From Heliopora coerulea (lineage: Eukaryota; Cnidaria; Anthozoa; Scleralcyonacea; Helioporidae), in assembly GCA_030142905.1 (NCBI GenBank), contig JASJOG010000022.1, positions 192,501 to 256,500 of the forward strand: DNA of 64,000 nt, read 5' to 3'. Below the pieces are notes generated by a model. The model did no database searches. It was given only the letters and a program-made list of their open reading frames with translations, and had not been told where the DNA came from. Shown piece after piece: positions 1 through 13,700 of the stretch. The position numbers were made by a program, and so were the translations under genes. Positions within the stretch are counted from its first letter, which is position 1. Every line of letters begins with the position of its first letter.

Positions 1-975
1 GTGGTATTTTAGATCATCAGATAAAGAAATTACGGCGAGATTTCTATATGACTTCAGAAATGAATCCCTTCATACTCTAACTGGCGGAGAAGATTTGACC
101 ATTAGTGTTTCCTAAGCAGCAAAAATTTGTTGAAAAAAGAATGTTTTTATCATTTTTAAGGACACGACATGATTATGATCCTCTTGGATTATTAATAAAT
201 TTTGAACATAGTTTTAGGATCCTGAGTGGAACCCTACTTTGCTTTTGTCGAGCAATGTTACTGTCAAGCCAATGCACAGTTACTAGTCTGTCGCAGCGTT
301 TCACCTGGTTTGATAATATTCAAGAAGAACAACCAACGACAATTACGATGACGATAAACACAAATAAACTATAACATGGTGAAAAAACAAACTAGTAATA
401 ACAGAGCAATAAATTGGTATATCTTTCCTACGTGTTTCACTGCATTATCATGTTTAAAATTATAAATTTTAACTAAATATACATCTATAGTAGCATTACG
501 CGTTATTTACATTGTTTCTCGAAAACGTTATATTCACATGACCTTAACAAGCAGTGTTTTAAGCCTTTGCGATGGTACCCAGTCAATAGCTTTAGTTGCA
601 ACAACTGGTATCAATATGTTGTGATGTAACAGGGTTCCAAATTAGTGGTTGTCCAGTGAATGGTTGCGTGTTGGGCAACCCGCTTTCAAATGCTTGCATA
701 AACGATATTTTTACATTTTTTGAGTCATTGGAGAACGTAAAATGAATGAAAGAACTTGGTAACGCAAAAGTGTGCTCTTTCTTCTTTGAAAAGGTTTGGT
801 AAATTATTTGCGATGGGCTCTCTTTTCCTGTCCACGAATCACGCAGGTTTCGTGCTATCGAGGCTGCAATACGTTAACATTATTCAAAACAATGACCATT
901 GTCCATTGCAAGATGACATAGTTACGAAGTAAACATATGATTTACGTGTGATAAAGTTTGTGTGTTCATTTGGCT
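1..975. other. non-coding, intron or flank of the TBC1D19-like gene
   Basis: No TBC1D19 exon was recognised here. A frame open from position 14 to a TAA at 113-115, after an AG at 11-12, is the only coding-like signal and was not accepted. GGACACGACATGATTATGAT near 160 is a piece of the 3.9-kb repeat module. Confidence 0.5.
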
Positions 976-992
976 AATATACATATATAAAT

Positions 993-1027
<35 letters not shown>

Positions 1028-1083
1028 GATAGATAGATAGATATATCGATATATATATATAGATGTATATATATAGATGTATA
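976..1083. repeat. CA/TA/GATA microsatellite
   Basis: A (AC)n tract passes into (AT)n and (GATA)n repeats. It borders the left end of the 1.3-kb fold-back; a second (GTAT/AT)n tract lies at 1570-1617 on the other side. Confidence 0.9.
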
Positions 1084-1137
1084 TATATTTATGATGAAAA
1101 GTTTGTTCTCAAGCTTTATCTCAGAAAATTTCTGAGC

Positions 1138-1208
1138 TCCCCAACGGGAATCGAACCCGTGTCTCCCGATTGCCGGTACGGTTGTTTTACCACTAGACTA
1201 TAGGGTCT
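1138..1208 (-). tRNA. tRNA-like sequence in left arm of the 1.3-kb fold-back
   Basis: This is an exact reverse complement of the copy at 1403-1473, with the same A and B boxes and the same weak anticodon stem. The two 5' ends face each other across the fold-back centre. Confidence 0.5.
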
Positions 1209-1402
1209 CAGACGGCAAGCATGATGTTAACTAGAGACCTGGTTCGTAATATTGATATGCCTCTTTCGTACTTGAAAGCTGAACATACCTGTATGATCAT
1301 ACAGGTATGTTCATCATACAGGTATGTTCAGCTTTCAAGTACGAAAGAGGCATATCAATATTACGAACCAGGTCTCTAGTTAACATCATGCTTGCCGTCT
1401 GA

Positions 1403-1473
1403 GACCCTATAGTCTAGTGGTAAAACAACCGTACCGGCAATCGGGAGACACGGGTTCGATTCCCGTTGGGGAG
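1403..1473 (+). tRNA. tRNA-like sequence in right arm of the 1.3-kb fold-back
   Basis: It has an intact Pol III A box (TAGTCTAGTGG, 1409-1419) and a perfect B box (GGTTCGATTCC, 1453-1463) at tRNA spacing, with a well-paired T stem (ACGGG/CCCGT). The acceptor stem pairs at only five of seven positions, and the anticodon stem does not fold convincingly around a seven-base loop. It is best read as a tRNA-derived element or pseudogene. Just past its 3' end is the hairpin CTCAGAAATTTTCTGAG (1474-1490). Confidence 0.5.
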
Positions 1474-1577
1474 CTCAGAAATTTTCTGAGATAAAGCTTG
1501 AGAACAAACTTTTCATCATAAATATATCCAAGCTTACAAACATCTACACTCAGTAAGATGAAATTTACTCATGTATG

Positions 1578-1621
<44 letters not shown>

Positions 1622-1749
1622 CAACAAAAAATAGATTTCGGCAACCAAATTTTTTCTAGGGACAACCTTAAAAAAACCCCATGGTTGGCCAAGGAACAAC
1701 TAAGAAAAAAACTTAATTGAGAACCTTGTGTGATGTTTGTTAATTTCAG

Positions 1750-4700
1750 TTCTCGAAAAAGGAAGTTGTCCAGCAGCCCAGCAGTATGCCAAATCTGGAT
1801 GTCCGCCTGGGTTAAGACGACACGTCTGGTCCCTTGTTCTTGATGTAGGCAATCCAGAGGAGGTACTAAAGTGAAACTTTAGAAGAGGCAGCGTTATTCC
1901 CTGATAAAAGGACCGTTCTTACTATAACTTGGTTACGCATATTTTTATTCCTGCCAGAACAAGATCTACTTTGAACAGCTCAAGTCGTACGTTTACAAAT
2001 ACGATTTACTGGTTGACACTCTTGTCAAGAAGGTATGGCAAAACAGAGTTATGTCAAGGATAGTAAAAAGATCCGATGGCAAACTAATTGATCACGTTCA
2101 CTTAATGGTTTGAATCCGGAAATACTGCAATTACACATTTTAGTTTGTTAGTTCAGATTTATTGAAATATAAAAAACTTAAAAATGTTTATTTGTCCGAC
2201 GTTTCGGACAAAAAAAGTTGTCATATTTGTTTTTCCAACGTCCCTGAAAATGGTTTCTGTGTCGGGTGCCGAAACGTCAAACAAATAAATATTTTAAAGT
2301 TTTTTTGAATTTCAATAAATCTGGACGAACAAACTAAAACGTATAATTAATTGATCAGCAGTGGTTCTTCTGGCTTACTGCAGTTAGCTAGGAAACTTCT
2401 ACAACTTTCATGCCTGCGTACGCCATCATGTTTATGCTGGTCAGCTAAACTAGTCTTTTTGGTAGTTTTTGCTGGTCTAGTTTGGTTTAAACAGTACATT
2501 GTTGAGGCGTTTTCTTGCACGTTTTCGTAGTCATCTATTTTGAAATTTTTGCCTCATTTTTTAATCACAGAAGTCTTTTTATTTTTTAATTTGAACAAAA
2601 CTTTGGAATTAAAAAACCATCAGGCTTTTATTAAATCTTTCTCAAATTTATCAATCCAGCAGATTTTTGTCAAATTTGTGGCTTATAAAAATTGAAGATT
2701 ATCCTATCAAAAATTTAAAATTTATGTCAAGTACTTTTAATATATTTCAATTTGATTTCATCTGACTTCGTTTGATTCAAAAATGAAAATCATTTGAATG
2801 ATAATATTGCTTATCCAACCGACCGCGTGAACGTTCCAGAGAAAACTAAATTTGGGTGGTCTTGAGGCTTTCGTTAAAGTTTGAATCATATATTTGACAT
2901 GGTAAAACTCGCTTTTTAGTCTTCAACTGTAAGAAATTCTTAGAAGTTATTAATCACACCGACTACACCTACGAAGCATTTCTTCACTGAATATACCTTC
3001 TGCATCAATGTGTCTTCTGTGGTGATACTTCACATTCGACCTAATGTCATGTTGGTTACTCCTGAACTATGACGAATACAGCTGAAATGTTACAAATTGT
3101 CATTGAATTGTCCAGTTGAAAACTCGTCAGATAGTCAATTTTTCTAGTTGGTTTTCCCTTCATTTGTAACAATGTAACAATGATCCAACTCACTCCTTAT
3201 AGTTAGGTACACAGAAAGCTAAATCACTGATACCGTGCTGTGATGGAAACATGATTATAAAATAACCGACTGTGATTGAAACATGATCATAAAATAGCGA
3301 AATCATTTTTAAAATACGTTAGTTATTTTATAATCACGTTTCCATCACATGTTTCTCTGGAGTTTCAGTGATGTTATTAGTCAGTCAGAAGGTGCATCAT
3401 ATGATTATTATATAATAGATACAATATTCGCGTCCGAAATGTATGGGATTCACAAGGCGAGCCCTATCTTTCTTAAAATACGAGTATATTTAGATGGCCA
3501 TGTTTAGTGGCTATTTTGAAGTATCAGGAAATTCTAACATTGGAAACGGACGGAAAAAGTTGGGTAAATCAAGGCGAATCTGTATCATATTTAGCATGCT
3601 GATTATGAGCCAATTTCTTTTGTGTTTTCTTTATGAATTATTAATGAGTATTTTAAGTAACGTTTAAAAAACGAGCAGGAGTGCTTTATCGGATATAAAA
3701 CACAAGGCGGAAGCCGAGTGTTTTGGGTCCGATAAAGCACGTACTGCGAGTTTTTTGAACGGCTTAAAAAACGAAACGTTTTATACGCTAATTCCTTACG
3801 TAAGTTTGGCAATTTCTGTTTTCTAAGGCTAAAAATATTGAGGAAAATTTGAAGAGAAATTCAGGATAAAGTCACAAGTGTCTTTATCACATATAAAGAC
3901 ACGACACGGTTATGATTTTCTTTTGTATTTTCCTCATGAATTCTTAATGAGTTTTTTAAGACTAGCTAAAACTTATTTGTAACTATTGACAACGATGATA
4001 CTGAGATGTTTAAAACACGGTATTGTTGCAGGATATTAAATCCACTGCTACGAACGACGATCAATATTTTGTTTTTGAAGATTTGCTCTATCAGGTGAGG
4101 GATGTACTATTTGAAATAAAACTGCCTGCGAGTGTGTCGAAGTAAAATGGTATTTACAGTTCAGGTAACTGTGAAGCGGCCAATTCACCGGGTGGAAGCC
4201 ATAATCATGGTATAAATATTAATACAGAGCATGGAATGCATCGTAAAGCCATAATCATGAAATTCAAGATTGAAGTAGAACTGTTCCATCAAATCTATCG
4301 CTTTCACCCTGTAATGTAACTCTAGTTGACTTTAAGATTCACATCATCTCCATGTAGTTTTAAGTTACAGTTTTATTCTCTTTCCCTATTTGTTAACATA
4401 TATCAGTAGGATCTGGCTTGTAAATATAAATATATAAGTTACTGATATATTAAAAATGTAACTCTGAAGATGTTGCTCGTTAAGCAACGAAACGTTAGAT
4501 TTGATTTAACTTTTCTATTTCGACGCATTCTATGCTGAACATTGATATTTATACTAAGGGTAACTGTGAAGCATCGAAAATGTATTGGATGAGCTGCGTG
4601 TGAATAAAAATTCTGAGTAATTAAAGCTTTCGATCTGTTGACTGTGGCTTTTATCAGGACAAATGCTTAAAGTTATTTTATTCGTAATTCTTTTTCTTTT

Positions 4701-7700
4701 TTTAATGCTCATTGTATAGGTTTTATTAGTTTTCACTCGCGATACATCGGTTTTGAAAAAGTTCGATCACACTTCTGCCTCCCCACCTAAATCGTATATA
4801 AGAGGTAAGGACCATTAACAGTTTGTCCTCAGTAAATTAAAGAGAAACTTACAGGGTGCTAAACTTGAGATATTACCAAGTATGTTGTGCTCTTGAAGGT
4901 GGAATAGCCGGCCTTTAAAACTTTGATATCATTTCATATAAGAAATAGGCGAGGAATTGGAACATTATACCTCATGAAACTTTTGTCTCAAATAAAACAT
5001 GAAAGTTTTCACCTCCGTAATGCCGAATTCTTACATTTGAAACGAATTGATTCAGAATTTCATAGGAAAAACTTTACCACAGGAATCATGTATTTACATG
5101 TATAGTTAGGGATACTCGAATGAAAATTAATTTCACATGTGGAATACCTGACTGATATGTGAAATGCCAGGTGAAATTTTTGTAAGAGTGGTTTAGGCTT
5201 ATAAATATTCTTGGCTTTTATATAGGCTTTGATACCTACACAGGTTAGTTTAGGAGTAACAACATGTTGAGGACATTTTTTAAGGTGACTTCCGAGAGTG
5301 GTTTTTAATTGGGTATTTGTTTAACAAATAGAAAATCACTTGAGTGTCTCCGTGCTGTGATAGAAACATGAATGACGTCATTTCAACTGGAAAAATGCCT
5401 GGTGAAAACACGAGGTATAGCCGAGTGTTTTCTTGTATTTTTCCGGTTGAAATGGCGTCATTCATGTTTCTATCACGGTACAGAGACACGAAAAATATTT
5501 TCTATTTGTTTTATAAAAGTAACCAAGGTTTTGTCGAGTTTTCGTGACGTCATCCATGTCTCAGTACTCTAATACGAAGTGAAAATGACGTCATTCATGT
5601 CTTTGTACTCTGAGAGAAAATGAGGCTTGTCCAATCAGAGGGTGCATAGGACTCGTGTTATTTTATAAAACTGAATATAGCTCAGCGTGCATGCGCAGAC
5701 AATGACATTGTCGAATTGTAATTGGATGTTTGCTGCGGTGAATTTCTTTAAAACGTGGTAAATAGTGCAAACAGAATAAGAGTAACAATATATCTAATAT
5801 TCAGTATTTTTTTTAATTAGGATTTTTAAAAATCTATTAATTTTATTGCTGCAAAAAAAAAAAATTGATTAAAACAGAGCGACTTTGCACTACTTACTGT
5901 TGCACCCTAAACCTCTGTTTTCTTTATATCGAAATTAAACAATGGTCTGTTATAATGTTATTAAACTGGTAAAAAGGATAATAAGAAGCCTAGTTTTATG
6001 AGATCTTTTTTGAATACTGTTGTTGCCACGGGAAAAGAAAAAAAAAGAAGCTTAATTTTACCCTAAAAATTTAAAATCTATTGCATCATCGCTCTCCTAC
6101 TCCCTTAAACTTGAAGTTAAGGACTGTAACCATTCCAGAGTAGTGTCCAAGGGAAGCATGTGGAAGAAACTTTAGATATTCCCCAATTGTTGTCATGGTG
6201 AAGAGCATCACAGATTGTTTTGAACAATTTTTTTACAATATGCATTTTCTCAAGTGAGAGCAAGGATTCCAAACTTTCTGCACCTCATGCCTACTTTAAC
6301 CATTGGCTCAATTTTGCTTCTTTAGAAATGAATTTATCAAATTAACCAATCACACAATTTCAAAATTTAGACATTTCTTTGAATAAGTTGTATTTGTGAT
6401 GTCATTCTTTGTTTTTGCTTTCTAAGGAAAACTTGGAGTTGAGGAATATGCCGTCTTCTATCCACCTAATGGTAGGTTAATCAAACTTTAATTTTGTGAA
6501 TTCAGGAAAGCTAAATCCGCGGAAAAATCCATTAATTCCCGAACTGAAACAGGCTGCCCCGTACTTCTGCCACTGTTACTGTGAATTCATAGATTACTAA
6601 ATCCATTGTCCATCACATTTTATTTGTTAAATGTAGTTCCAAAATGTCTGTATACCTTACTCTCATACATACTCAGTTCCAAACTCACTCTCACACCTAG
6701 TTTCACTTTCTCAATTTTTCACTCACTCTTGCGCTTACAGTCACACTCACCATGTTATTATCACTTTTGCTGTCAGTGTGACTTTCATTTTCCTTCTCAT
6801 TCGCACTCTCACGTTTACTCTAACTGTGCTCTTTGACACTCATTTTCACTCTCAATCTGACTATGCTACTATCTCGCTCTCACTCTCGTTCTCATTATCC
6901 AATTCTCATTATTCCAATCACCGTATTTACTCCAATTTTAGTTCAATTCTTATTGCTCTTTCTAATTCTATTCTTACTCTTGAATCATCACAATGATTAT
7001 AATTATGAACATCATCATCATCATCATCGTGAATCATGAGTAGTAAAGATAAAAATAGTGATGCTTGTATTGTATAATGATGCTTGTATTGTATAATGAT
7101 GCTTGTAAATTAAGCTTAAAATTCTATGAAATTTTGCAGTGCCCTTGATGGGGATTGATACCCTAATTCTGTTACCACTGAGCTTCATAGACTGAAATGG
7201 TAGAGTGAAGGCTTTGATGTGTTCTAGTTGGTGACAAGCATGACAGTGGTTATGCCATCCCGTTAGTCTCGAGTAGTCAAAGATTTATTATTGTTCATAG
7301 TTGCTTAGCTTCAGAGCAAGTTTATCCAACTGTGGATTAGCACCGAGTTACCATATTTTTCGTAATTGTGGGATACGTTATGAAACCTTGACATTTCAAG
7401 AGTTGCTTTTGCAATCTTTGCCTGATCACTTGAGCAATTCACAGGCGATCAGCCATTTACAGATTCAATTTCCGTCAGGGGATCAGAAAACGTTTCAGGC
7501 TATTCTGGCTCGCGAAGCATTTGCATTCACCAAACTGTAAGAGAGGTTTGAGCTATCTGGTAAGGCGACAGCATTTAACAGTGGGGTCCGTGTTTTAGCA
7601 TTTAAACAAAACCACACATTACTTACGTTGAAATGAACTGTGGACATACTTTTCCTCCTTTAAACTCTTTCCAACTCTCAACTCTAGCCAATTTGTTTAC

Positions 7701-10700
7701 TTTTAAGTAACTGCTTCATGCGTCTCTATACGTCACAACGCTGTCGTGATCACATGAAATGTTCTGGGTAGCACTCTGTCTGGAACATAGACTGCCTCGA
7801 CGTTACACTGGCGACTATAAATTGTGTGTTTCTTTTGTTTTGAATGAAAAGTCCTGTTGAAAGATCGTTTTCTTAGACACTGCCAAAGTGTTTGAATAAA
7901 CTCTCTGTTAAGTGCAATTATATGTATGTAAAATGGTCTTAATGAACAGTTCACTGCCATTCACTTATGTTTATGACGGCATTATCATTTGATGAATAAC
8001 TGACATAGCGAGAACCTCAGACTGATAGTATATTTGTCAAACCTGTCACGCAGTAGTTCACGTAGTAACTTTCATCCAACCGTCTGAATCCATGCAGTTA
8101 GTTAGTCAGATAATGTCACTGGCGATGAGAAGATAACGGTTCGACTTTCGTCAAGTGTACGGTTAACATATCAGAATTACAACTTGAGAATGCGTACCTT
8201 AACATGTCTGTTAATACCACGGTACCGTACATACGGTTTTAACTTTTTAAAGATTTACACGAATTAGAAAAAGTTGAGAGGGAACAGTTAAATTCGACGT
8301 CCTGTAGTATGCAATTACATGCAGCGCATTTACATGGACAGTATGTTGTTCAAATACACTTGTTTCACGTTGTAATTCTATGCTCACTATAACTCTGTAT
8401 TCATTTTTTCTAAGGTGTCATCCCATTCCATGGTTTTTCCATGTATGGTATGTAGTTCTAACATATTGTAGCTATTTCTTTTACAGTCATGTGTTAAAAC
8501 TTGTAAGTAAAACTTGTAATTTTTTTTTTTGTCTTCTGTGAAAATTGTGTTACCGACCTACTATTGTTAGTGGCATGGCCTCGTAGGAGCCTTCATCACC
8601 ACCAAACTCTCACAGATTTAATCACCGAAAAATGATGGCTCCCTGGACTACCGATCCTATTAGAATGCTGCACTGTATATCTGAAAGTTGCGTAAGCCGT
8701 TGCAATTGGCAATTGACGTCAACTGCCACTCTCCATCATAAAGCTGAGATCTTTACCATATGTTACCTGTTGGAAAAATTAATAATTTTTTGATATTTTG
8801 ATATAGTTTTTTTGTGTTTTTTTTGTTTGTTTTTTTTTCTCATGGAACTCATTTACTTTTTCTCAAATTTAGTTTGCAGGTTATTTTATGTGATCCCAGC
8901 GGATTTCCTATATCGGTCCTTAGACTGACACTATGCAAAAATGGCTATCAATTTGATTACCGTCTATGTGGATTTAAATTGGCTTTACTACCATCGTTCT
9001 CGCGACAAAATTCTTTTGAAACATCCTTTTAAATTAGCTTTACTATCTTCGCTCCCATGACAAAATTCTTTGGAACGATCCCTTTTAAATTGGCTTTTCT
9101 ACCCTCGATCCCGAGACAAAATTCTTTCAAACTATCCCATTTAAATAAGCTTTAATCCCCTCGTTCCCGCGACAAAATTCATTTGAATTATTTTATTTAA
9201 ATTAGTTTTACTACCCTCATTATCTTCACAAAATTCTTTTGAATTATCCCATTTAATTTAGCCTTACTACCTCGTTCCCTTGACAAATTTGTTTGAATTT
9301 TCAAATCAGGAAGAGGCTAATTTGGCTAATTTAAACGCATATAAAAGAGTTTTAAATTTGTGGCCAGTTTTGCATTGGTCTGTTGCTTTCCTGTCAACAG
9401 TTTACCCTGCATACCTGATTGATTAAATGTTCCAACGTGCATTGTCCCAAGTTTTTCTGGCTGTATTCACTTCAGATATTATTAAAGCAGCACTTGATGG
9501 ACGCTGGATATCACAAAGAATAAATATTAAACAGGCCAATAATGATTTGGTAAAGTGTAGGTTATGTGTGTGGCTGTCTTGGCTAAATGAAAGGTATAAC
9601 TAAATTCTGTTTATTAAACTTAGCTGCTCCACTATGCTATGTATACGAAGATCCGTCTCGTCTGTACCACATGTTTCGAGAACTGTACATGAGGTCAGTG
9701 GCCATTGTCCTTCCTTAACATTTTGTTAATTCTTATGAAACCGTCGTAAGTTTGTTGATAACATTTTGTCGATTCTTGTGAAGGCATCGTATATTTGGTA
9801 AAAGTTCTATATTGTTGACCGAGAACCTTGTCTGTCAACACACAGGAAATGAGACAGATCACCTTCCATGAACTAAACACTTTAAAAAGGGGTGATGCAA
9901 CAGCTTCCTCAAGTTCATTTAGAAAATCGGTTTCACTACCTTACAACCATCCGGCCAAAAATGATCAATAACGCTTCACTATTTTCTTCCTGAGGCTAGT
10001 CTCTACGGGTACCTGGAGTTATAAAATATACTAGTTTTAAAACGTTGTGCACAATTAGTAAGTTTAAAGTTTGTTTGGAGACGTCCTAGATGACTTTAAA
10101 TTTTTTTGCGCCTACTGTCGAATAGGAACAATAGTACGCTATGTCGTGGGCGAAAGAGTAGTTTCGTATCTTATAAATTTGGTCACAAGTATGAATGACT
10201 TTTTGCTTTGACTTTCATTCGTGCCACTCTTGGACTTCATGACATTCTGTTGCGCGTACTATTTAACACCAGAGGTCTTTGCTTACATAGGATCACTGAA
10301 CGTTCGGTGCTTTCTACACTTCTTGAACTTAAGGGTGTTTTCCATTATTTCTATATCCGGAATTTTTTCGCAAGGAGCAATTTTTTCTTTTGTCTCATGT
10401 GCTCTTAGCAGTGTGTGAATAAATAGAAATATAAATAGAAGTAGATTCGTAGAAGATCGTCTTCCATTAAAATCACAGCAGATTTTATGTCAACTAGCCT
10501 GAAGTCAGTAGACAACCATCCTGCGCATCATTGGGCTTGTGCACGTTTATCTCAAGGACAGTGAGACGTTTTGATATGATAACATAAGGATATATACAAC
10601 AAATATTTGCAATTGTAAAGTCTTCTTGATCCTAGACTGACAGAAGCAGCCTTTCGTCTCGTATAAGATTTTAATTTCCTAAAATACCTTTCTTTTCCTA

Positions 10701-13700
10701 AAAAACAGGTTTGTCGGTCAACTGAATCTGTTTATTTTTAAGGTATTTCTTTCGCCTGCATTGCATTTCATCACATCCACAGGTACGTTCTTAATATATT
10801 TGACTCGTTTGGTTATAATCATACAGTCTGAGTTGGGTTATTGGGATCTGTGCGTTAGCAACTGGGGAATGGGGAAGTACAGCGTCCTCAATAAATTCTT
10901 GAAATAAGAATTGAAAAACAGTTTCAACAATTTAAAAATTCACTGAAACGTTATTAAATGAGGATCGCCTGTATTCCTGTCCAAAGATAATAAAAGACAT
11001 CTATAGCCTGTAGCATAAGTCGCTACTACATTTAAAATTTTAATTTATATGAGGAGGCACTCATTTCATAAGTTAGCGGCCTTCGCTGTTGTGTGTATCG
11101 AACGAACTCACATGTCGGGGTAACATCTACATCGCATGCTGTCTTCATTTGGTCTTGATTAAATAAAGTGATGCTGGCCCGAGAATCAGTAAACTAGAGC
11201 CCGAAGAGCATTTTTGGCAACAATTTAAGAATATAGATGAAGCGCGGCCAGGTAAAGACATAATTGAATACAAGGCGTTCTCTGACCTGAGATTTTTACT
11301 GACGAGGTTTTGACTACCTGACGAGCTTTCGACTACCAGTCGAAGGCTACAGTTCAGGTAGTCGAAAGTTCGTCAGTAAAAATCTCAGATCAGAGAACGC
11401 CTTGTATTCAACAATTTAAGAATTTCGATTCGAATTATAATTTAAACTTATCACACCATGTATTGCGTTTATAGGGGATTGTATCGTTGTGTCTTCTCTT
11501 TGAAACGTTATTACAGTCTCAAGAGCCTGTTCTTTTTTACCATCTCAGGCAAATTGGTGTACATCCGTAAGTGTAACTTACTCTACAGTAAAACGTGAAA
11601 AGAGTTATATTAGACTGTCAGTCAACATCAATTGTTGTATTTTATCCCATCTTTTCTTTATTTGATAGATTCACGCGATCCGATTTTTTCTTCCCTATAA
11701 TTATGACCGGTTTCGTCACTAGATTACTCTACGGCCGAGAGGATCAGCTCGTTTACTAGTGCTTAAAATTAATTGAACACCTGTAGTATGAAGTATATAT
11801 GTGTGAGCCGTCACTTCATGGGACACTCCTCGGAGTACAATAAACTAGGTTTTTTATCACTCCATATCTGCTGTTCAGTTTAGTGGAACTCTGTTATATT
11901 GTTACTGACAGTATCTTGCTGTATACTCTGGTTTTTTGCGTTTATTAGGTATCACTTGTATATTTGGTATCCGTTTTTACTTTTTTTGTCGTTCAATAGC
12001 CTAAAAACTGCGTTCAACTGGATCTTTTATGCATTCTCTGGGTACCTTGAAAGTGAGCAGGTAAGTATCGAAGACCAACCACGTTTATAGCGAAAAGTTT
12101 TCAATAGACTGAAACACATCTGTGAGGATCTTTTTCACGTGAGGCCATCGAAATTTGAAATCCAAAAGTGACATCCAAAAAGCTGTTCTTTTTACTTAAA
12201 AAATAGAAAATTGCTTGAGAGTCTGTGCTGTGATAGAAACGTGAATGACTTCATTTCAACCGGAAAAATGCCTTGTGAAAACCGCTGGTGAAAACACGTG
12301 TCGTAGCTGAGTGTTCTCTGGTATTGTTCCGGTTGAAATGTCGTCATAAATGTTTCTATCACAGTACCGAGACGCGAAAGCTATTTTCTATTTGTTTTAT
12401 AAAATAACTAAGTATTTTTTTAATTTTCGTGATGTCATCCATGTTTCTGTACTGTGGCCTCGTCATAATTTTTTTCTTTATCAACTAATAGTTTGGTCAC
12501 TCAACGGTCTATTGCTGTGTATTTTTTTACTTTTGATTAGAAATCTGAAAACATTTTTCTTGTTTCCATGCAATTTTTGACACCCGAATGGACGTTTTTT
12601 GCCATACTATGACCTGTTTCTTGAAAACGATGGGAACACGAAAAAAGTGTTTACTATTACCTTCATAAAAATAACGTGCAGAAATAGAATTTCTAGTTAT
12701 TTCCAGTTTGAAATATCCTTACTCTTTAGGACTGGGCATGTCGTTGACCTTTTCCATGTTTCTGTCGCATTGTAGAAACTAGGTATTTAACCAATGCCTG
12801 CAACTGTTTCCGAAATTTCCTATAATGCTTTTTTTTTTCATCTTATGATAGATTTGTCGGCTTCTTTATCAGCTTCTATTCCCTTTTAACCCAATGCGAG
12901 GTCCATGCGGGAAAGTACTTGCTTGAGGTTTTCGTACTGACCGAACGTAGATGGAGCAAGGTGTGCGAACAATACCGCGAGGGCAAATAGTTTCAGGGTT
13001 CGCACGGGTCACGGAAAACCTGGAAAGTCATAGAAAATCAAAATTTCAAAATTAAGGCCTGGAAAAGCTGAAAATTGGTGTCGGTCATGGAAAGTCATGG
13101 AAAATTAGGTTTCTTGTGGATGAGTGAATAATTCTATCTCGATTTCCTTCGCTCACATTTTCAGGTTTCTTAGGGCCTCCAATAAATGTGAAAAATATCG
13201 CAAAAAAGGCATCTACGATGCTCCTAACCTTAATTTATCATAGCTTGCCAGTGCACTTCAATTCAGAGACTGGGTCCCAGCTACCCCTGTGGTTTGACGG
13301 AGCCCCTGTTCAGCTCGTTTCATTGTTTCTAGCTTTTCCAGTTCATGGATTTCTGTAAATATAGTCATGAAAGTCGTGGAAAGTCATGGAATTTTGATAG
13401 ACCAATAGTGTACGAACCCTGTAGTTTTCCAAATGAACTACAGACGAGATTGATAAGGAATCTGTTATTTGACTTATTTTCATTTCCATTTTCGCTGGTC
13501 TTTTCGTCATCAAATACTGCTATTTACCTTACCACGTAACTTATCTATTTCGGTTCATATTTCCGCCTGTTAAACATTCATTAGTACCTGTTGTGTACAC
13601 AAGCTTTCAGGGCAGCACTAGCGATCCAGCATATTTTGTTTATCAGCATTTTTTTTACTCTCTATTTTCTTCCTCTCTCCTATTTCTCCCCGAGCTTGAT

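Larger units (their letters stand above)
1084..1527. repeat. perfect 214-bp inverted repeat (fold-back) carrying two head-to-head tRNA-like sequences
   Basis: The left arm (1084-1297) and right arm (1314-1527) appear to be exact reverse complements, separated by 16 bp. The centre (1281-1312) is itself a 32-bp palindrome. Each arm carries one tRNA-like sequence. TA/CA-rich microsatellites flank both sides (about 976-1083 and 1570-1617). Identical arms mean either very recent formation or gene conversion, or an assembly or library fold-back artefact; sequence alone cannot separate these. Confidence 0.85.

Noticed and set aside
13..115. Possible terminal exon: after TTTTAG, a frame SSDKEITARFLYDFRNES... 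to TAA at 113-115
   Set aside because: Coding-like composition but no recognised family, and it would fall inside the TBC1D19-like gene span; 33 open codons can arise by chance.
6606..7039. Several plus-strand frames rich in Ser, Leu, His
   Set aside because: Translation of the pyrimidine-rich simple tract.
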